Position numbers and translations under genes: made by a program. From contig CAWBPA010000006.1 of assembly GCA_963790545.1 (NCBI GenBank), positions 134,922 to 198,921 of the forward strand: a stretch of DNA of 64,000 bases, read 5' to 3'. The stretch is from DATBJG01 sp963790545. GTDB lineage: Bacteria; Acidobacteriota; Vicinamibacteria; Vicinamibacterales; JAMQPK01. The stretch's first letter is position 1; every line of letters starts with the position of its first letter. Under the pieces are notes generated by a model. It saw only the letters and a list, made by a program, of their open reading frames with translations, was not told the DNA's origin and made no database searches. Positions 17,364 to 26,177 of the stretch are shown here, piece after piece.

Positions 17364-18785
17364 TCAGTGTCCCCGCTCGAGCCGCTTCAACTTTTCAACC
17401 AGCGTCGTCCGTTTCAAGCTGAGAAGCTTGGCTGCCCGCCCCTTGTTCCCGGCGCTCTTTTCGAGCGCTCGATAGATCAACTCCCGCTCGATGTTGCCAA
17501 CGTAGGCGTCGAGATCGAAGCCGTCCCCCGGGAGCGTGACCTCCTGCGACACAGGCATTTCTGAAGCACTCTGAATTTCCGTCGGTAAATCGCTCGCCTC
17601 GATCTGCGTGCGCCCGCCGCTCAGGGCGACAGCGCGCTCGATGGCGTTCTCGAGCTGACGCACGTTGCCGGGCCAGTGGTACGCCATGAGACGACGCATC
17701 GCCTGCTGCGACACCGACATCGTCGGTCGCGCTTCCGGAGTCGGGGGGCGCGATTCCACCGTGCCTTGCCGCTGTGCCGCAAAGCGCTGCAGGAAGTGCT
17801 GAACGAGCAGCGGAATGTCTTCTTTGCGGTTGCGCAACGGCGGAAGCTGGATCGGGATTACGTTCAATCGATAGTACAGATCTTCGCGGAACTCACCCTG
17901 CTGAACCATCTTGGCGAGATCGCTGTTGGTCGCGGCGATCACCCGCACGTCGACTTTCACCGAATGCGAATCGCCAATGCGCTCGAACTCGCGTTCCTGA
18001 AGGACACGCAATAACTTCATCTGCAGTCCCGGACTCATCGTGCCCACTTCATCGAGGAACAAGGTGCCACGGTTGGCTTGTTCCAGCCGCCCCTGTCGAG
18101 TGCCAACGGCTCCCGTGAACGCTCCGCGCACGTGGCCGAACAGTTCCGCTTCGAGCAAGGTCTCGGGGATCGCGCTGCAGTTCAACGCCACGAAACGCTG
18201 CGCCCGCCGCGGACTGTTGTGGTGAATGGCGCGCGCGACGACTTCTTTCCCGGTACCCGTCTCACCCGAAATGAGGATGGTGCTCGATGTCGCGGCTACG
18301 GTCTCGAGCAGCTGGAACAGGTCGCGCATTGCGCGGCTCCGCCCCACGATCCCCTCGAAGCGATACCGCTCCTCCAGCTGCGATCGCAGGTAGGCGTTCT
18401 CCGACCGCAGCCGGCGCTGCTCGAGCGCAGCATTGAGGGCGTGCATGAGCTCATCGAACTGGAAGGGCTTGGTGACGAAGTCGGTAGCCCCCCGCTTGAT
18501 AGCCTCCACGGCATCGCGGACCGTGCCGTAACCGGTGACGACGAGACCAATGATGTCGGGATATCGTTGAATGGCGGCCTCGATGACGTGGGTGCCATCG
18601 ACTCCAGGCAGCCGGAGGTCGGTGATGACGATGTCATACGCAAATTCTGCGAGCTGTTCGAGGGCACGCTCGCCGGACTCGGCCTGATCGACCTGAAACC
18701 CCTGCTCGGCGAGCCGCTCCGCGACCGCCACACGCAGCGGTTCCTCATCCTCAACGATTAGCAGATGTACCGTCTTCTCAGTCAT
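17364..18785 (-). CDS. NtrC-family sigma-54-dependent response regulator
   Basis: Complete enhancer-binding response regulator of 473 residues. It has a receiver domain (LLIVEDEEPLRVAV; phospho-acceptor in DIVITDLRLPGVDG; FVTKPFQFDEL), an AAA+ domain with intact GETGTGKEVVARAIH, GAFTGA (in GHVRGAFTGAVG) and GTLFLDEV, and a Fis-type HTH (NKGRAAKLLSLKRTTLVEKL). Unlike the protein at 12548, all catalytic motifs are intact. A sigma-54 promoter lies about 1.1 kb away, upstream of the sigma-factor gene at 19970, and is a plausible target. The partner kinase could be the hybrid kinase at 21026 or an unlinked one. Confidence 0.93.
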   Translation of the reverse strand: MTEKTVHLLIVEDEEPLRVAVAERLAEQGFQVDQAESGERALEQLAEFAYDIVITDLRLPGVDGTHVIEAAIQRYPDIIGLVVTGYGTVRDAVEAIKRGATDFVTKPFQFDELMHALNAALEQRRLRSENAYLRSQLEERYRFEGIVGRSRAMRDLFQLLETVAATSSTILISGETGTGKEVVARAIHHNSPRRAQRFVALNCSAIPETLLEAELFGHVRGAFTGAVGTRQGRLEQANRGTLFLDEVGTMSPGLQMKLLRVLQEREFERIGDSHSVKVDVRVIAATNSDLAKMVQQGEFREDLYYRLNVIPIQLPPLRNRKEDIPLLVQHFLQRFAAQRQGTVESRPPTPEARPTMSVSQQAMRRLMAYHWPGNVRQLENAIERAVALSGGRTQIEASDLPTEIQSASEMPVSQEVTLPGDGFDLDAYVGNIERELIYRALEKSAGNKGRAAKLLSLKRTTLVEKLKRLERGH

Positions 18786-18841
18786 TTAGCGAGCGTCAGT
18801 ATTTTGACGTCTGAATGATCCCCGCGTCAAGCGCCCACAAG

Positions 18842-18857
18842 TGGCGCAAACGCTGCC
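18842..18857 (+). promoter_or_regulatory. weak sigma-54 promoter candidate
   Basis: TGGCGCA-AACG-CTGCC has the -24 GG and -12 GC at correct spacing but departs from consensus at several places. It lies upstream of the HTH gene at 18975, divergent from the NtrC regulator gene. Confidence 0.3.
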
Positions 18858-18974
18858 CGAATGGTCGCACGGGGCCTGCCGCGAAAAAAAACTTGCCGGA
18901 GTCAAGAAGAAAATTGAATTACTCCTAACGGACGGTACAGCGTGTGCCGATATGTGTCTTCGGAGGAGGTACCA

Positions 18975-19184
18975 GTGGACCGACAGACACTTTCCATCAT
19001 GAAGGCGTGCGAGTTGGTGGGTGTGAGCCGTCGCACAATCTACAACTGGATCGCCAGCGGCAAGGTTGAGTACGTGCGGACGGCGGGCGGATCCGTGCGG
19101 ATCTTTGCGGATACGCTGTGGCGCTCGCCGAACGATTCGGCGCGTGCCCGCGGCGCGGCTGTAGCGACCGCGTCTACGCGGTAG
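18975..19184 (+). CDS. small excisionase/MerR-type helix-turn-helix protein
   Basis: The 69-residue product consists almost entirely of a winged HTH of the excisionase type: TLSIMKACELVGVSRRTIYN, then WIASGKVEYVRTAGGSVRIF. Start is GTG 18975, preceded by GGAGGAGG at optimal distance; an upstream GTG at 18942 lacks this. It probably binds DNA near the regulatory genes. It lies between a response-regulator gene and a kinase-dimerisation-like gene and is followed by the latter after 15 bases. Confidence 0.8.
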   Translation: MDRQTLSIMKACELVGVSRRTIYNWIASGKVEYVRTAGGSVRIFADTLWRSPNDSARARGAAVATASTR

Positions 19185-19199
19185 ACGCCTGGGGTTAAG

Positions 19200-19448
19200 A
19201 TGAATCGACTTGCACTTGCCGTCGACGAACTCCAGGAGAGGCGCGCGATGGATGAACCTGTGGAGCTTCGGCTCCTCTTCCATCGACTGAACAATCAGCT
19301 CGGCATCATTCTCGCGCACGCCGAGCTGATGGAAGCCAAGGCGGGCGATGAAACCAGCCGCGCCCGCGCATCCCAGGTTGTCACAAGCGTCCTCGAGGCC
19401 CTGGGGACTGCAAAAGAGATCCGTCTGCAACTGGGCAACGGGCACTGA
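19200..19448 (+). CDS. stand-alone histidine-kinase dimerisation-like mini-protein
   Basis: The 82-residue product has an H-box-like helix, LLFHRLNNQLGIILAHAELM, resembling the HDLNNxLxxILGxAELL phospho-acceptor helix of PAS hybrid kinases, followed by a second helix (RARASQVVTSVLEALGTAKE). No ATPase domain is present before the stop. It may be a phosphotransfer or scaffold protein acting with the NtrC regulator nearby. An inner ATG at 19248 has a better ribosome-binding site (AGGAG). The similarity is seen by eye over about 20 residues only. Confidence 0.6.
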   Translation: MNRLALAVDELQERRAMDEPVELRLLFHRLNNQLGIILAHAELMEAKAGDETSRARASQVVTSVLEALGTAKEIRLQLGNGH

Positions 19449-19969
19449 ACCCGCGCTCGCGGGTGTCAACGCCCGGCTAGTGTTCGGCTCTCGGATCTGG
19501 GTTTTCGGCTCTCGCCCAGATCCGGGCGCCGGGATTGCGTCTCGCCTCCCGAGCAGATTCCCACGCCTCATCATTTCCGTTTCCGGTACATCGTTCTCAA
19601 GATCGCAGCTTCTGCCTGGCTCGGGTGTTCCATTGCTGGAAGAAACAGCCTTCTCGGTGGCAGTTGTGTTCCGAAATGTAACGTGCCGCACACAATAACG
19701 TAATCGCAGATGCCAATATTGTGACAACGATTTGTGTAATCTGTCAAAATACTGGCGGAATTACCGTTCCTTCGCCGGCCCATCCAATCGTCCAATTCGG
19801 GCCTGCACGGCCCCGTAACCCACTTTCCAGCAGGATGTTAACGAGACGCGTGTTCCGCTTTCGAACGCATAAGTGTGAACGCGTCCGATTTTGGTACCGG
19901 CATTGCTCTTAAGCGCGCATCGCCCGTCGGAAAGCACGGGATTGGCAGAGAGACAAAAGGAGCTTTTGA
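19449..19969. other. 521-base non-coding region upstream of the sigma-factor gene
   Basis: Starts with a word-like inverted repeat (19480-19530, words GGCTCTCGGATCTGGG and CTCGCCCAGATCCGGG). Then follows ordinary sequence with no coding frame. It ends with the sigma-54 promoter at 19892-19907 and the ribosome-binding site AAAGGAG just before ATG 19970. Confidence 0.6.
19892..19907 (+). promoter_or_regulatory. sigma-54 promoter
   Basis: TGGTACC-GGCA-TTGCT matches the consensus TGGCACG-N4-TTGCW at both invariant pairs (GG at -24, GC at -12) and at 10 of the 12 defined positions. It is 63 bases upstream of the sigma-factor ATG, in the correct direction. Confidence 0.65.
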
Positions 19970-20908
19970 ATGCGCGCCCACGCTATGCCCGCCAGCCAGA
20001 GTCGCCGAGTCGTTGCCGGTCTTCCCTTCGTGGAAGCACTCGCCCGTCGAATGGCGGCCACCATGCCGCACTCGATCGACGTGGGGGATCTTGTACAGGA
20101 TGGGGTCATCGGCTTGATTGACGCGGCGCATCGGTTCGACGAGGCCCGCGGCATCAAGTTCGAAACGTTTGCTGAGCGCCGCATCCGCGGTGCAATGATT
20201 GATGCCCTGCGGCGCGACGCGTGGCCGCGCGGCGTGCGCCGGGTGCGTCGCGAGCTCGAGGCCGCACGCGAACAGCTCCGTCGCGAGCTGGGGTACGAGC
20301 CGTCGCTGGCAGATCTTGCCGCACGCGTCGGGTCGGACGAAAAACGACTGGGCCGCACGATCGTTCGCATCAACACCATCGAATCCACCTCGCCCCTCGC
20401 AACCGGTGACAACATCGATGAAGCGTGCCTGCCGCCGGCCCTGGTGCCGTCCGAGCCGGACCAGCCGGATCGGGCGTTCGAGAAATCCGAAGTGCGCGAG
20501 CGCGTCCGTGCCGCCATCGCCGGTCTTCCGCCGCGTGAGCGCCGGGTCATCGCGCTCTACTACTACGGCGAAGTGACGATGAAGCAGATTGGCGCCGAGA
20601 TTGGCGTCAACGAATCGCGAGTCTCCCAGCTGCACGCGCGCGCGATTCGGCGGCTGCGCCAGGCGCTGTCGCCCGACATGGTGCCCGCCGACGCGATGAA
20701 GGCCATTCGCAGCGCGGTGCTGACCTTCCAACAAAAACCGAAGATGCTCAAGGCCCAGATGCCGGCCAAGCCCGAGGCGGCGACGGCCGTCGTCGTGCCG
20801 TACTCGCGGAACCAACGCGCCGCGGTTGCGTCGAACAATCGAGTTGGTGGACGCCCACGGCCTCAAGTGGCCGCGCGGGCCCGTCAAAAGGTCGCGATCG
20901 GACGATAA
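19970..20908 (+). CDS. FliA/WhiG-type RNA polymerase sigma factor
   Basis: Group-3 sigma factor of 312 residues. Region 2 is DVGDLVQDGVIGLIDAAHRFDEARGIKF plus RRIRGAMIDALRRDAWPRGVRR. Region 3 is ELGYEPSLADLAARVG. Region 4 is LPPRERRVIALYYYGEVTMK, then IGAEIGVNESRVSQLHARA. It is about 70 residues longer than typical FliA because of an Ala/Arg/Lys-rich C-terminal tail. In other bacteria such factors run flagellar, chemotaxis or developmental genes; no flagellar gene is in the window. The upstream sigma-54 promoter suggests a cascade of sigma-54 to sigma-28. A hairpin repeat follows the stop. Confidence 0.9.
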   Translation: MRAHAMPASQSRRVVAGLPFVEALARRMAATMPHSIDVGDLVQDGVIGLIDAAHRFDEARGIKFETFAERRIRGAMIDALRRDAWPRGVRRVRRELEAAREQLRRELGYEPSLADLAARVGSDEKRLGRTIVRINTIESTSPLATGDNIDEACLPPALVPSEPDQPDRAFEKSEVRERVRAAIAGLPPRERRVIALYYYGEVTMKQIGAEIGVNESRVSQLHARAIRRLRQALSPDMVPADAMKAIRSAVLTFQQKPKMLKAQMPAKPEAATAVVVPYSRNQRAAVASNNRVGGRPRPQVAARARQKVAIGR

Positions 20909-20920
20909 GAGTCCAGAAGT

Positions 20921-20949
20921 TGTAGGGCGCACGCTTTAGCGCGCGCGAC
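20921..20949 (+). repeat. TGTAG-stem-TTTA-stem hairpin element
   Basis: TGTAGGGCGCACGCTTTAGC followed by GCGCGCGAC. A 9-bp stem with one mismatch closes on a TT/TTTA loop. It lies between the convergent sigma-factor and kinase genes. Same layout as 61400-61424 and 62178-62202 but a different stem sequence. Confidence 0.7.
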
Positions 20950-21025
20950 AGAATCCTCGTCTGAAGTGGTCACGAGGGCAGAGGGCCGGACTGAGCCGCA
21001 TGAGCTCAGTCTGGCCTTCTGTATT

Positions 21026-22498
21026 TCAGGCCAGCACTTCGCGTACGGTCCGAAGAAGATCCCCGAGTCGGAACGGTTTAGCCAGCCAGCGACAGCGCCC
21101 CTCTTCCAGAAACTTTTCCGCTTCGGTGCCGGCCACGTCACCGGTGACGAAAATGACCCTCCGGGCAAGATCCGGCATCGTTTGTTGAAGCGTGCGAAAG
21201 AACGCCATGCCGTCCACACGCGGCATTTTCAGATCACAGACAATGAGGTCGTACTGCCGCATCCGGACGCGTCGCAATCCTTCCTCGCCGTCTCCCGCAC
21301 GATCGACGATGAGCCCCGCGTCGGTCAACGCTTCGGTTACTGCCGCCGCAAGTGCCGGCTCGTCTTCGAGAACCAGGACGACGGAGCCTGCGAGCGCCGC
21401 GAGGGCCGCCATGGCCGCAGGCGGCTTCGGTGCCTGCAGTGGTGTGCCGCTGATGGGTAGTTCTACGAAGAACGATGCTCCGGTGCCGGGACTGGAGGAG
21501 AGCCGAATCTGTCCACCATGCTCGTGCACGATGGCGTAAGCCACCGTCAGCCCGAGACCGGTTCCTTTCCCAACCTCTTTGGTCGTGAAGAACGGATCGA
21601 AAATCTTTGGCTGCAAATCCTCGGCAATCCCCGGCCCATCGTCATTGACTTCGAGCACGACCGCTTCGCGTTCCGGCTCGAACCACGTGCGGACGAGCAG
21701 TGAGCCGCGACCGTTGGAGGCAAGCATGGCCTGTTCGGCGTTGATGATGAGATTGAGCATCACCTGTTGAAGTTGATGCGGGTCTGCAAACACTTGCGGC
21801 AGTCCGGCCGCAAGTGCGTTGATGACGCTGATGTTCATGACCCGCTGCTCGTATGAGCGCAGCGTAAGGGTCTGACGCACGACGTAATTGAGGTCCACCA
21901 TCGAGCGCGTGGAGCGACGTTTGCGGGCGAATGTCAGAAGATTGCGCACGATACGCGCGGCGCGCTCGGACTCGCTCAGGATCGTTTCGAGTCCACGTCG
22001 GGTCGAAGCTTCGACCTGGCGCTGTGAGAGTCGCTCGGCCCACGTCAGGATGGTCGCGAGCGGGTTGTTCAGCTCGTGGGCCACACCGGAAATCGTCTGT
22101 CCCAGGGCCGCAAGTTTTTCGGCCTGCAAGAGCTGAAGGTGCAGGTCCCGCGTCTGGTCCTCGAGCTTTTTGCGTTCGCTGACATCGCGGACGAGCGCCT
22201 CGATTCGCATCGTGCCGTCCGGCGCCGGGCCCTCGGCGTGCGCCGTCACCTCGACCCAGACATTGGTTCCGTCGACGCGTTTCAGGCGGAGAAGATAATC
22301 GGTGAGCGCCGCGTCGTTGGCCAGACGCGCGAGGAACGCGGAACGCGCCTGCGGATCGCCAAAGCGCTCGGCATCGAACGGCCGCACCTGATCTTCAGGT
22401 GCTTCGGGCGAGTACCCGAAAATCAGTTTGAGGTGAGGATTGGCGGCCAGAGTGGCACCCGGGTCGCCCAGCGACCCGATGTAGATGCCCTCGTGCAC
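21026..22498 (-). CDS. PAS-domain hybrid sensor histidine kinase
   Basis: Soluble-looking kinase of at least 490 residues. It has a PAS domain (YIGSLGDPGATLAANPHLKL to VEVTAHAEG), HisKA with phospho-acceptor GVAHELNNPLATILTW, HATPase with LNLIINAEQAM, VNDDGPGIAEDL and GKGTGLGLTVAYAIV, and a C-terminal receiver (VLVLEDEPALAAAV; acceptor in DLIVCDLKMPRVDG). The only in-frame start is GTG 22498, which cuts the beginning of the PAS fold (EAFARLFEAVHEGIY continues upstream), so the true start is unresolved. It lies downstream of the PCYCGC gene on the same strand. The ligand is unknown. Confidence 0.88.
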   Translation of the reverse strand: MHEGIYIGSLGDPGATLAANPHLKLIFGYSPEAPEDQVRPFDAERFGDPQARSAFLARLANDAALTDYLLRLKRVDGTNVWVEVTAHAEGPAPDGTMRIEALVRDVSERKKLEDQTRDLHLQLLQAEKLAALGQTISGVAHELNNPLATILTWAERLSQRQVEASTRRGLETILSESERAARIVRNLLTFARKRRSTRSMVDLNYVVRQTLTLRSYEQRVMNISVINALAAGLPQVFADPHQLQQVMLNLIINAEQAMLASNGRGSLLVRTWFEPEREAVVLEVNDDGPGIAEDLQPKIFDPFFTTKEVGKGTGLGLTVAYAIVHEHGGQIRLSSSPGTGASFFVELPISGTPLQAPKPPAAMAALAALAGSVVLVLEDEPALAAAVTEALTDAGLIVDRAGDGEEGLRRVRMRQYDLIVCDLKMPRVDGMAFFRTLQQTMPDLARRVIFVTGDVAGTEAEKFLEEGRCRWLAKPFRLGDLLRTVREVLA

Positions 22499-22583
22499 CG
22501 CTTCGAACAGACGCGCAAATGCTTCGGCCCGTCCTTCGCGGGCAACGGTCAGCTTGGTTGTCGCGGCGGCCTCCTCGAAAGGC

Positions 22584-23243
22584 TTACTGGGTTCCCTTGT
22601 TCGGCATCGGCATTGGTGTAGGCGTCATCGACGCCGACATCGGCCGATACTTGTTCTCGATCGCGGTGCGAATCTGCGTAACCGTGGCGCCCGACGCGTG
22701 CATGCGGCTGGCGTCGTTCGCCACGTCGATGCACACCTGGCAACTGACACCGTGCGGTTCCCACGACGTCACGCGCCCTTCCGCGTCGCGCGACTGAACG
22801 AAGCAATCGTCGCTTCCCGTGTGCCCTCGAGTCTCGCAGCCGCAAAAGCACGGGACGTACTGCGCCACGTCGGGGTACTTGGCGGCAAAGTAGTGGGCGC
22901 TGCGAACCTGATCGGCAGGACGGGCTGGAGAAAACTCACCAAAATCAATCTCCGGCATTGGAGCGTCTGCGGGCGGTCTCGGCTTGGGCGGTGCAGTCGG
23001 AACAGGCTGCTGAACCGGTGCGGTCGATGACTGGGCCCCGGCGGCGGCCTGATCTGCGGCCGTTGCCGGTGAAGATGTCGTGGCTGTCGAAGCTGTAGAC
23101 GGGGACGGTGAACTCGGTCGCAGGAATAGATAGGCGCCGCCTGCGATGACCGCGACCACGGCTATCGCGAAGAGGATGTTGCTGCCCCCGGACGGCTTCT
23201 GCTCTTTGGACGACGGTTTTGGGGATGATTTTTGATTAGTCAT
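22584..23243 (-). CDS. membrane-anchored PCYCGC-motif protein
   Basis: The 219-residue product has a charged N-terminus, one membrane segment (ILFAIAVVAVIAGGAYLFL, about residues 23-41), a Pro/Ser/Thr-rich linker and a Cys-rich outer domain. That domain holds the signature YVPCFCGCETRGHTGSDDCF and a further VSCQVCIDVA. This matches the PCYCGC protein family, found in lipoprotein or anchored form and often near copper-handling genes. The cysteines suggest metal binding or redox work on the periplasmic face. Genes for a cupredoxin and CopA lie directly upstream on the same strand, supporting a copper function. The biochemical role of the family is not established. Confidence 0.85.
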   Translation of the reverse strand: MTNQKSSPKPSSKEQKPSGGSNILFAIAVVAVIAGGAYLFLRPSSPSPSTASTATTSSPATAADQAAAGAQSSTAPVQQPVPTAPPKPRPPADAPMPEIDFGEFSPARPADQVRSAHYFAAKYPDVAQYVPCFCGCETRGHTGSDDCFVQSRDAEGRVTSWEPHGVSCQVCIDVANDASRMHASGATVTQIRTAIENKYRPMSASMTPTPMPMPNKGTQ

Positions 23244-23277
23244 AGCTCATGCCAGTGCGCTTATTGAACCAGCTCAA

Positions 23278-23655
23278 TTAATCAGTAACGACAAGTGTAC
23301 CTCGCAGCATATTCATTCCGCAGACAAAAGTGAACTCACCGTTCCGGTTGGGCACGAGCTCCACGATCGTGGTTTGAAAAGCCGGCAAATCGCGACGGAC
23401 ACCGAAGTCAGGAAAGACGACGACGTCGGAGCACGCCGCTGTTTCCTGGCGGTTGAAGCGAAGTCGCAGTGGCTGACCCCGTCTGGCCTGGACGACAGCC
23501 GGCGAATAGCCGCCCTGAACCAGAATATCCACTTCCTGCGCGCCCGAGGCACCAGCCCGGGCCGACACGGGCTTGCGGGGGCCGAAAAAGAACAGCAGGA
23601 TGCCGGTCACCAGCGCCAGGCCCACGACGGTCACGACGATCTGACTCAGATCCAT
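23278..23655 (-). CDS. membrane-anchored cupredoxin-domain protein
   Basis: The 125-residue product has one N-terminal membrane helix (IVVTVVGLALVTGILLFFF) followed by a cupredoxin-like beta domain: VDILVQGGYSPAVVQARRGQ, RFNRQETAACSDVVVF and FTFVCGMNMLRGTLVV. Candidate copper ligands are the Cys in AACSD, the Cys in VCGM and the following methionines. It probably buffers or hands copper to or from CopA at 23691-25965, which is encoded just upstream on the same strand. EfeO-type cupredoxins share the fold. Confidence 0.82.
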   Translation of the reverse strand: MDLSQIVVTVVGLALVTGILLFFFGPRKPVSARAGASGAQEVDILVQGGYSPAVVQARRGQPLRLRFNRQETAACSDVVVFPDFGVRRDLPAFQTTIVELVPNRNGEFTFVCGMNMLRGTLVVTD

Positions 23656-23690
23656 GAATCGACCCGAACGATCCGAACGACTCGAACGAT
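23656..23690. repeat. short word-like repeat (CGAACGATC)
   Basis: Four variants of CGAACGATC/CGAACGACT fill the gap between the copA stop and the cupredoxin start. The same word recurs at 63000-63018 in another gap. Confidence 0.65.
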
Positions 23691-25965
23691 CTAAGCGTTC
23701 CTCAACCGTAGACTATTGGCCAGGACCGAAACGCTCGAAAGCGACATGGCGCCGGCGGCAATCATCGGACTCAACAACCAGCCCGTCAACGGGTAGAGCA
23801 CACCTGCGGCGATAGGGATGCCAAGGACGTTGTAGACGAACGCCCAGAACAGATTCTGTTTGATCACGCGCAGTGTGCGGCGTGAAAGCGCCATGGCTTC
23901 GATCACCCCGCCGAGATCGGCGCGAATGAGTGTGAGGTCAGAGGCTTCGATCGCGACATCGGTCCCCGATCCGATCGCAATTCCCACATCAGCCTGGGCC
24001 AGCGCGGGCGCGTCGTTGATTCCGTCGCCGACCATGGCCACAACTTTTCCTTCGGCCTGCAGCATCTTCACCTGTTCCGCCTTGCGATCCGGGAGCACGC
24101 CGGCAATGACGCGGTCGATCTCGCCGTGTGGTGCGACTTCGCGCGCAATCGCTTCGGCGGTGGCCTGATGGTCGCCTGTCAGCATCACGATCTCCAGCCC
24201 CAGATCCTTCAATTGGCGGAGGGTTCGCGCCGCTTCCGGGCGTGGTGTATCAGCAAGGCCGACAATGGCGAGGAGTTCGGCCTCCGGCTCTTTCGTCTCG
24301 GATTTGGCGTTCAACTCCACCACGAACATGACGGTTCTGGCAGCGGCGGCCAACCGCTCGACGGCTTCGCTCCGCTGCGGCGATATTGATGTTCCGCTCG
24401 GCCAGCAGCCGGTGGTTCCCGATGAGCACGCGCCTCGTGCCAACTGTCGCCTCGATCCCCCGGCCAGGGAAAGCCTCAAAACTGGTAACAGGAGTCAGCG
24501 GAAGTTGCCGGGACTCGGCGGCGCGGACGATGGCTGCACCCAGAGGGTGCTCTGAGCCACGTTCGGCCGATGCTGCCAGGGCGAGCACGTCTTCGACAGA
24601 CACTCCACCCAGCGGGACGACGTCGGTGACTTCGGGCCGCCCGGTCGTGATGGTTCCGGTCTTGTCCAAGACGACGGTTGTGATGGCCTGCGCACGCTCG
24701 AGGACTTCGCTGCTTTTGATGAGGATGCCACGCTCGGCTCCGCGACCGGTGCCGACGAGAATGGCCGTCGGCGTCGCCAAACCCATCGCGCACGGGCACG
24801 CAATGATCAACACGGCCACAAAATTCACCAGCGCCATCGTCAGGCGCTGGCCCGGTGGCAGCGCGTCGAACCAGATCACGAACGTCAGGATCGCGAGGCA
24901 CAGAACGATAGGCGTGAAATAGAACGAGATGACGTCGGCCAGCCGCGCAACCGGCGCCCTGGTGGCCTGCGCATCCTGGACCAGCTTGATGATCTGTTGG
25001 AGCGCTGTCTCGCGCCCAACACGCGAAGCGCGAAAACGAAAACCGCCAGTCTGATTGACCGTGCCTCCAAAGACCGACGATCCTTCGGTTTTTTCGACGG
25101 GCAACGACTCGCCGGTCAGCATCGATTCATCGATGGTCGATCGGCCTTCGACTACCTCCCCGTCGACGGGGATCCGCTCGCCAGGCCGGATGAGAACGAT
25201 GTCGCCCTTGACGACCTCACCGATGGGCACGTCGGTTTCCATGCCGCTGCGAAGCACGCGTGCCGTCCGCGGCTGCATTCCGATCAGTCGTTTGATGGCG
25301 GCCGAAGTACGGCCGCGCGCTCGCGCTTCGAGAAGACGCCCTAACAGTACCAGCGTGATGATTGCGGTCGTGACTTCGTAATACACCGCAGGCGTATGGT
25401 TTGCACCCCCTGACGCATGAGTCGCTGTCATCACCAGGCTTGGTGTCAACGTCGCGACGAGCGAGTAGGCAAACGCGGCTCCGGTTCCGAGCGCGATGAG
25501 CGTGTTCATGTCCGCATTGCGATGCCGGATTGCCATCCAGGCGCCGCGATAGAACTGCGCACCGCAATAGGTCACGACAGGCAGCGCCAGGGCCAACTGG
25601 ACAACGTTCACGCCGGGAAACTCCAGATGAGGCATGGCAATCGCCAGCAGCGGCACGGTGAAAGCAATGGCGATGGTCAGCTTCCGTCGAAGTTCGCGGT
25701 ATTCGGCTTCGTGCGCCTTCTCCTGAAGATCTTCGACGGCCTCCTGACCTTCAGGCACCTCGAGCACGCCGTAGCCGACGTCGCGCACCGCTTTCTTGAG
25801 ATCGGACACATCGGTGCGAGACGGGTCGAACCGAACCGTGGCGCGGTTGGTCATCAGGTTGACGGACGCGTCCTGAACGCCCGGCACCTTCTGGAGTGTT
25901 CGTTCGATCGTGCGGGCACACGCCGCACACGTCATTCCGGTGACGGGAAGGGTTACGTCGCTCAT
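23691..25965 (-). CDS. copA: copper-exporting P1B-type ATPase with one +1 frame change
   Basis: Pumps Cu(I) out of the cytoplasm. One N-terminal heavy-metal domain (GMTCAACARTIERTL) is followed by the membrane domain with CPC (IIACPCAMGLATP), the actuator MLTGESLPVEKT, phosphorylation site DKTGTITTG, nucleotide-binding SEHPLGAAIV and hinge VGDGINDAPALAQADVGIAI. The frame changes between about 24366 and 24380: ERNINIAAAE in one frame continues as EAVERLAAAARTVMFVV in the next. The span of 2275 is 3n+1, a +1 shift in the reading direction. All motifs are intact on either side. It heads a copper module with the cupredoxin and PCYCGC genes. Confidence 0.92.
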
Positions 25966-26105
25966 GCTTGCCTCATGTTACGACTGGCGGGAAGGGGCGT
26001 TGGATCCGAAAGGCCCCCGCCAGTGCCTCGGACTGATGGCCGCCAGGAATGGACAAACCTCTACCATGCAGTGCTTTGAAGACGTTTCGCTTCTCAAAAT
26101 GCCGG

Positions 26106-26114
26106 TGCTACACT
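26106..26114 (+). promoter_or_regulatory. extended -10 promoter candidate
   Basis: TGCTACACT (TGn plus TACACT), 64 bases before ATG 26178. The same TGnTAnAnT form is seen upstream of other genes here. Confidence 0.35.
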
Positions 26115-26177
26115 ACGTCAATCACATTGCCATGCAGCGGGTCGAACCCCGCAAACGCCAGTAGCCGGGTGACAGGT

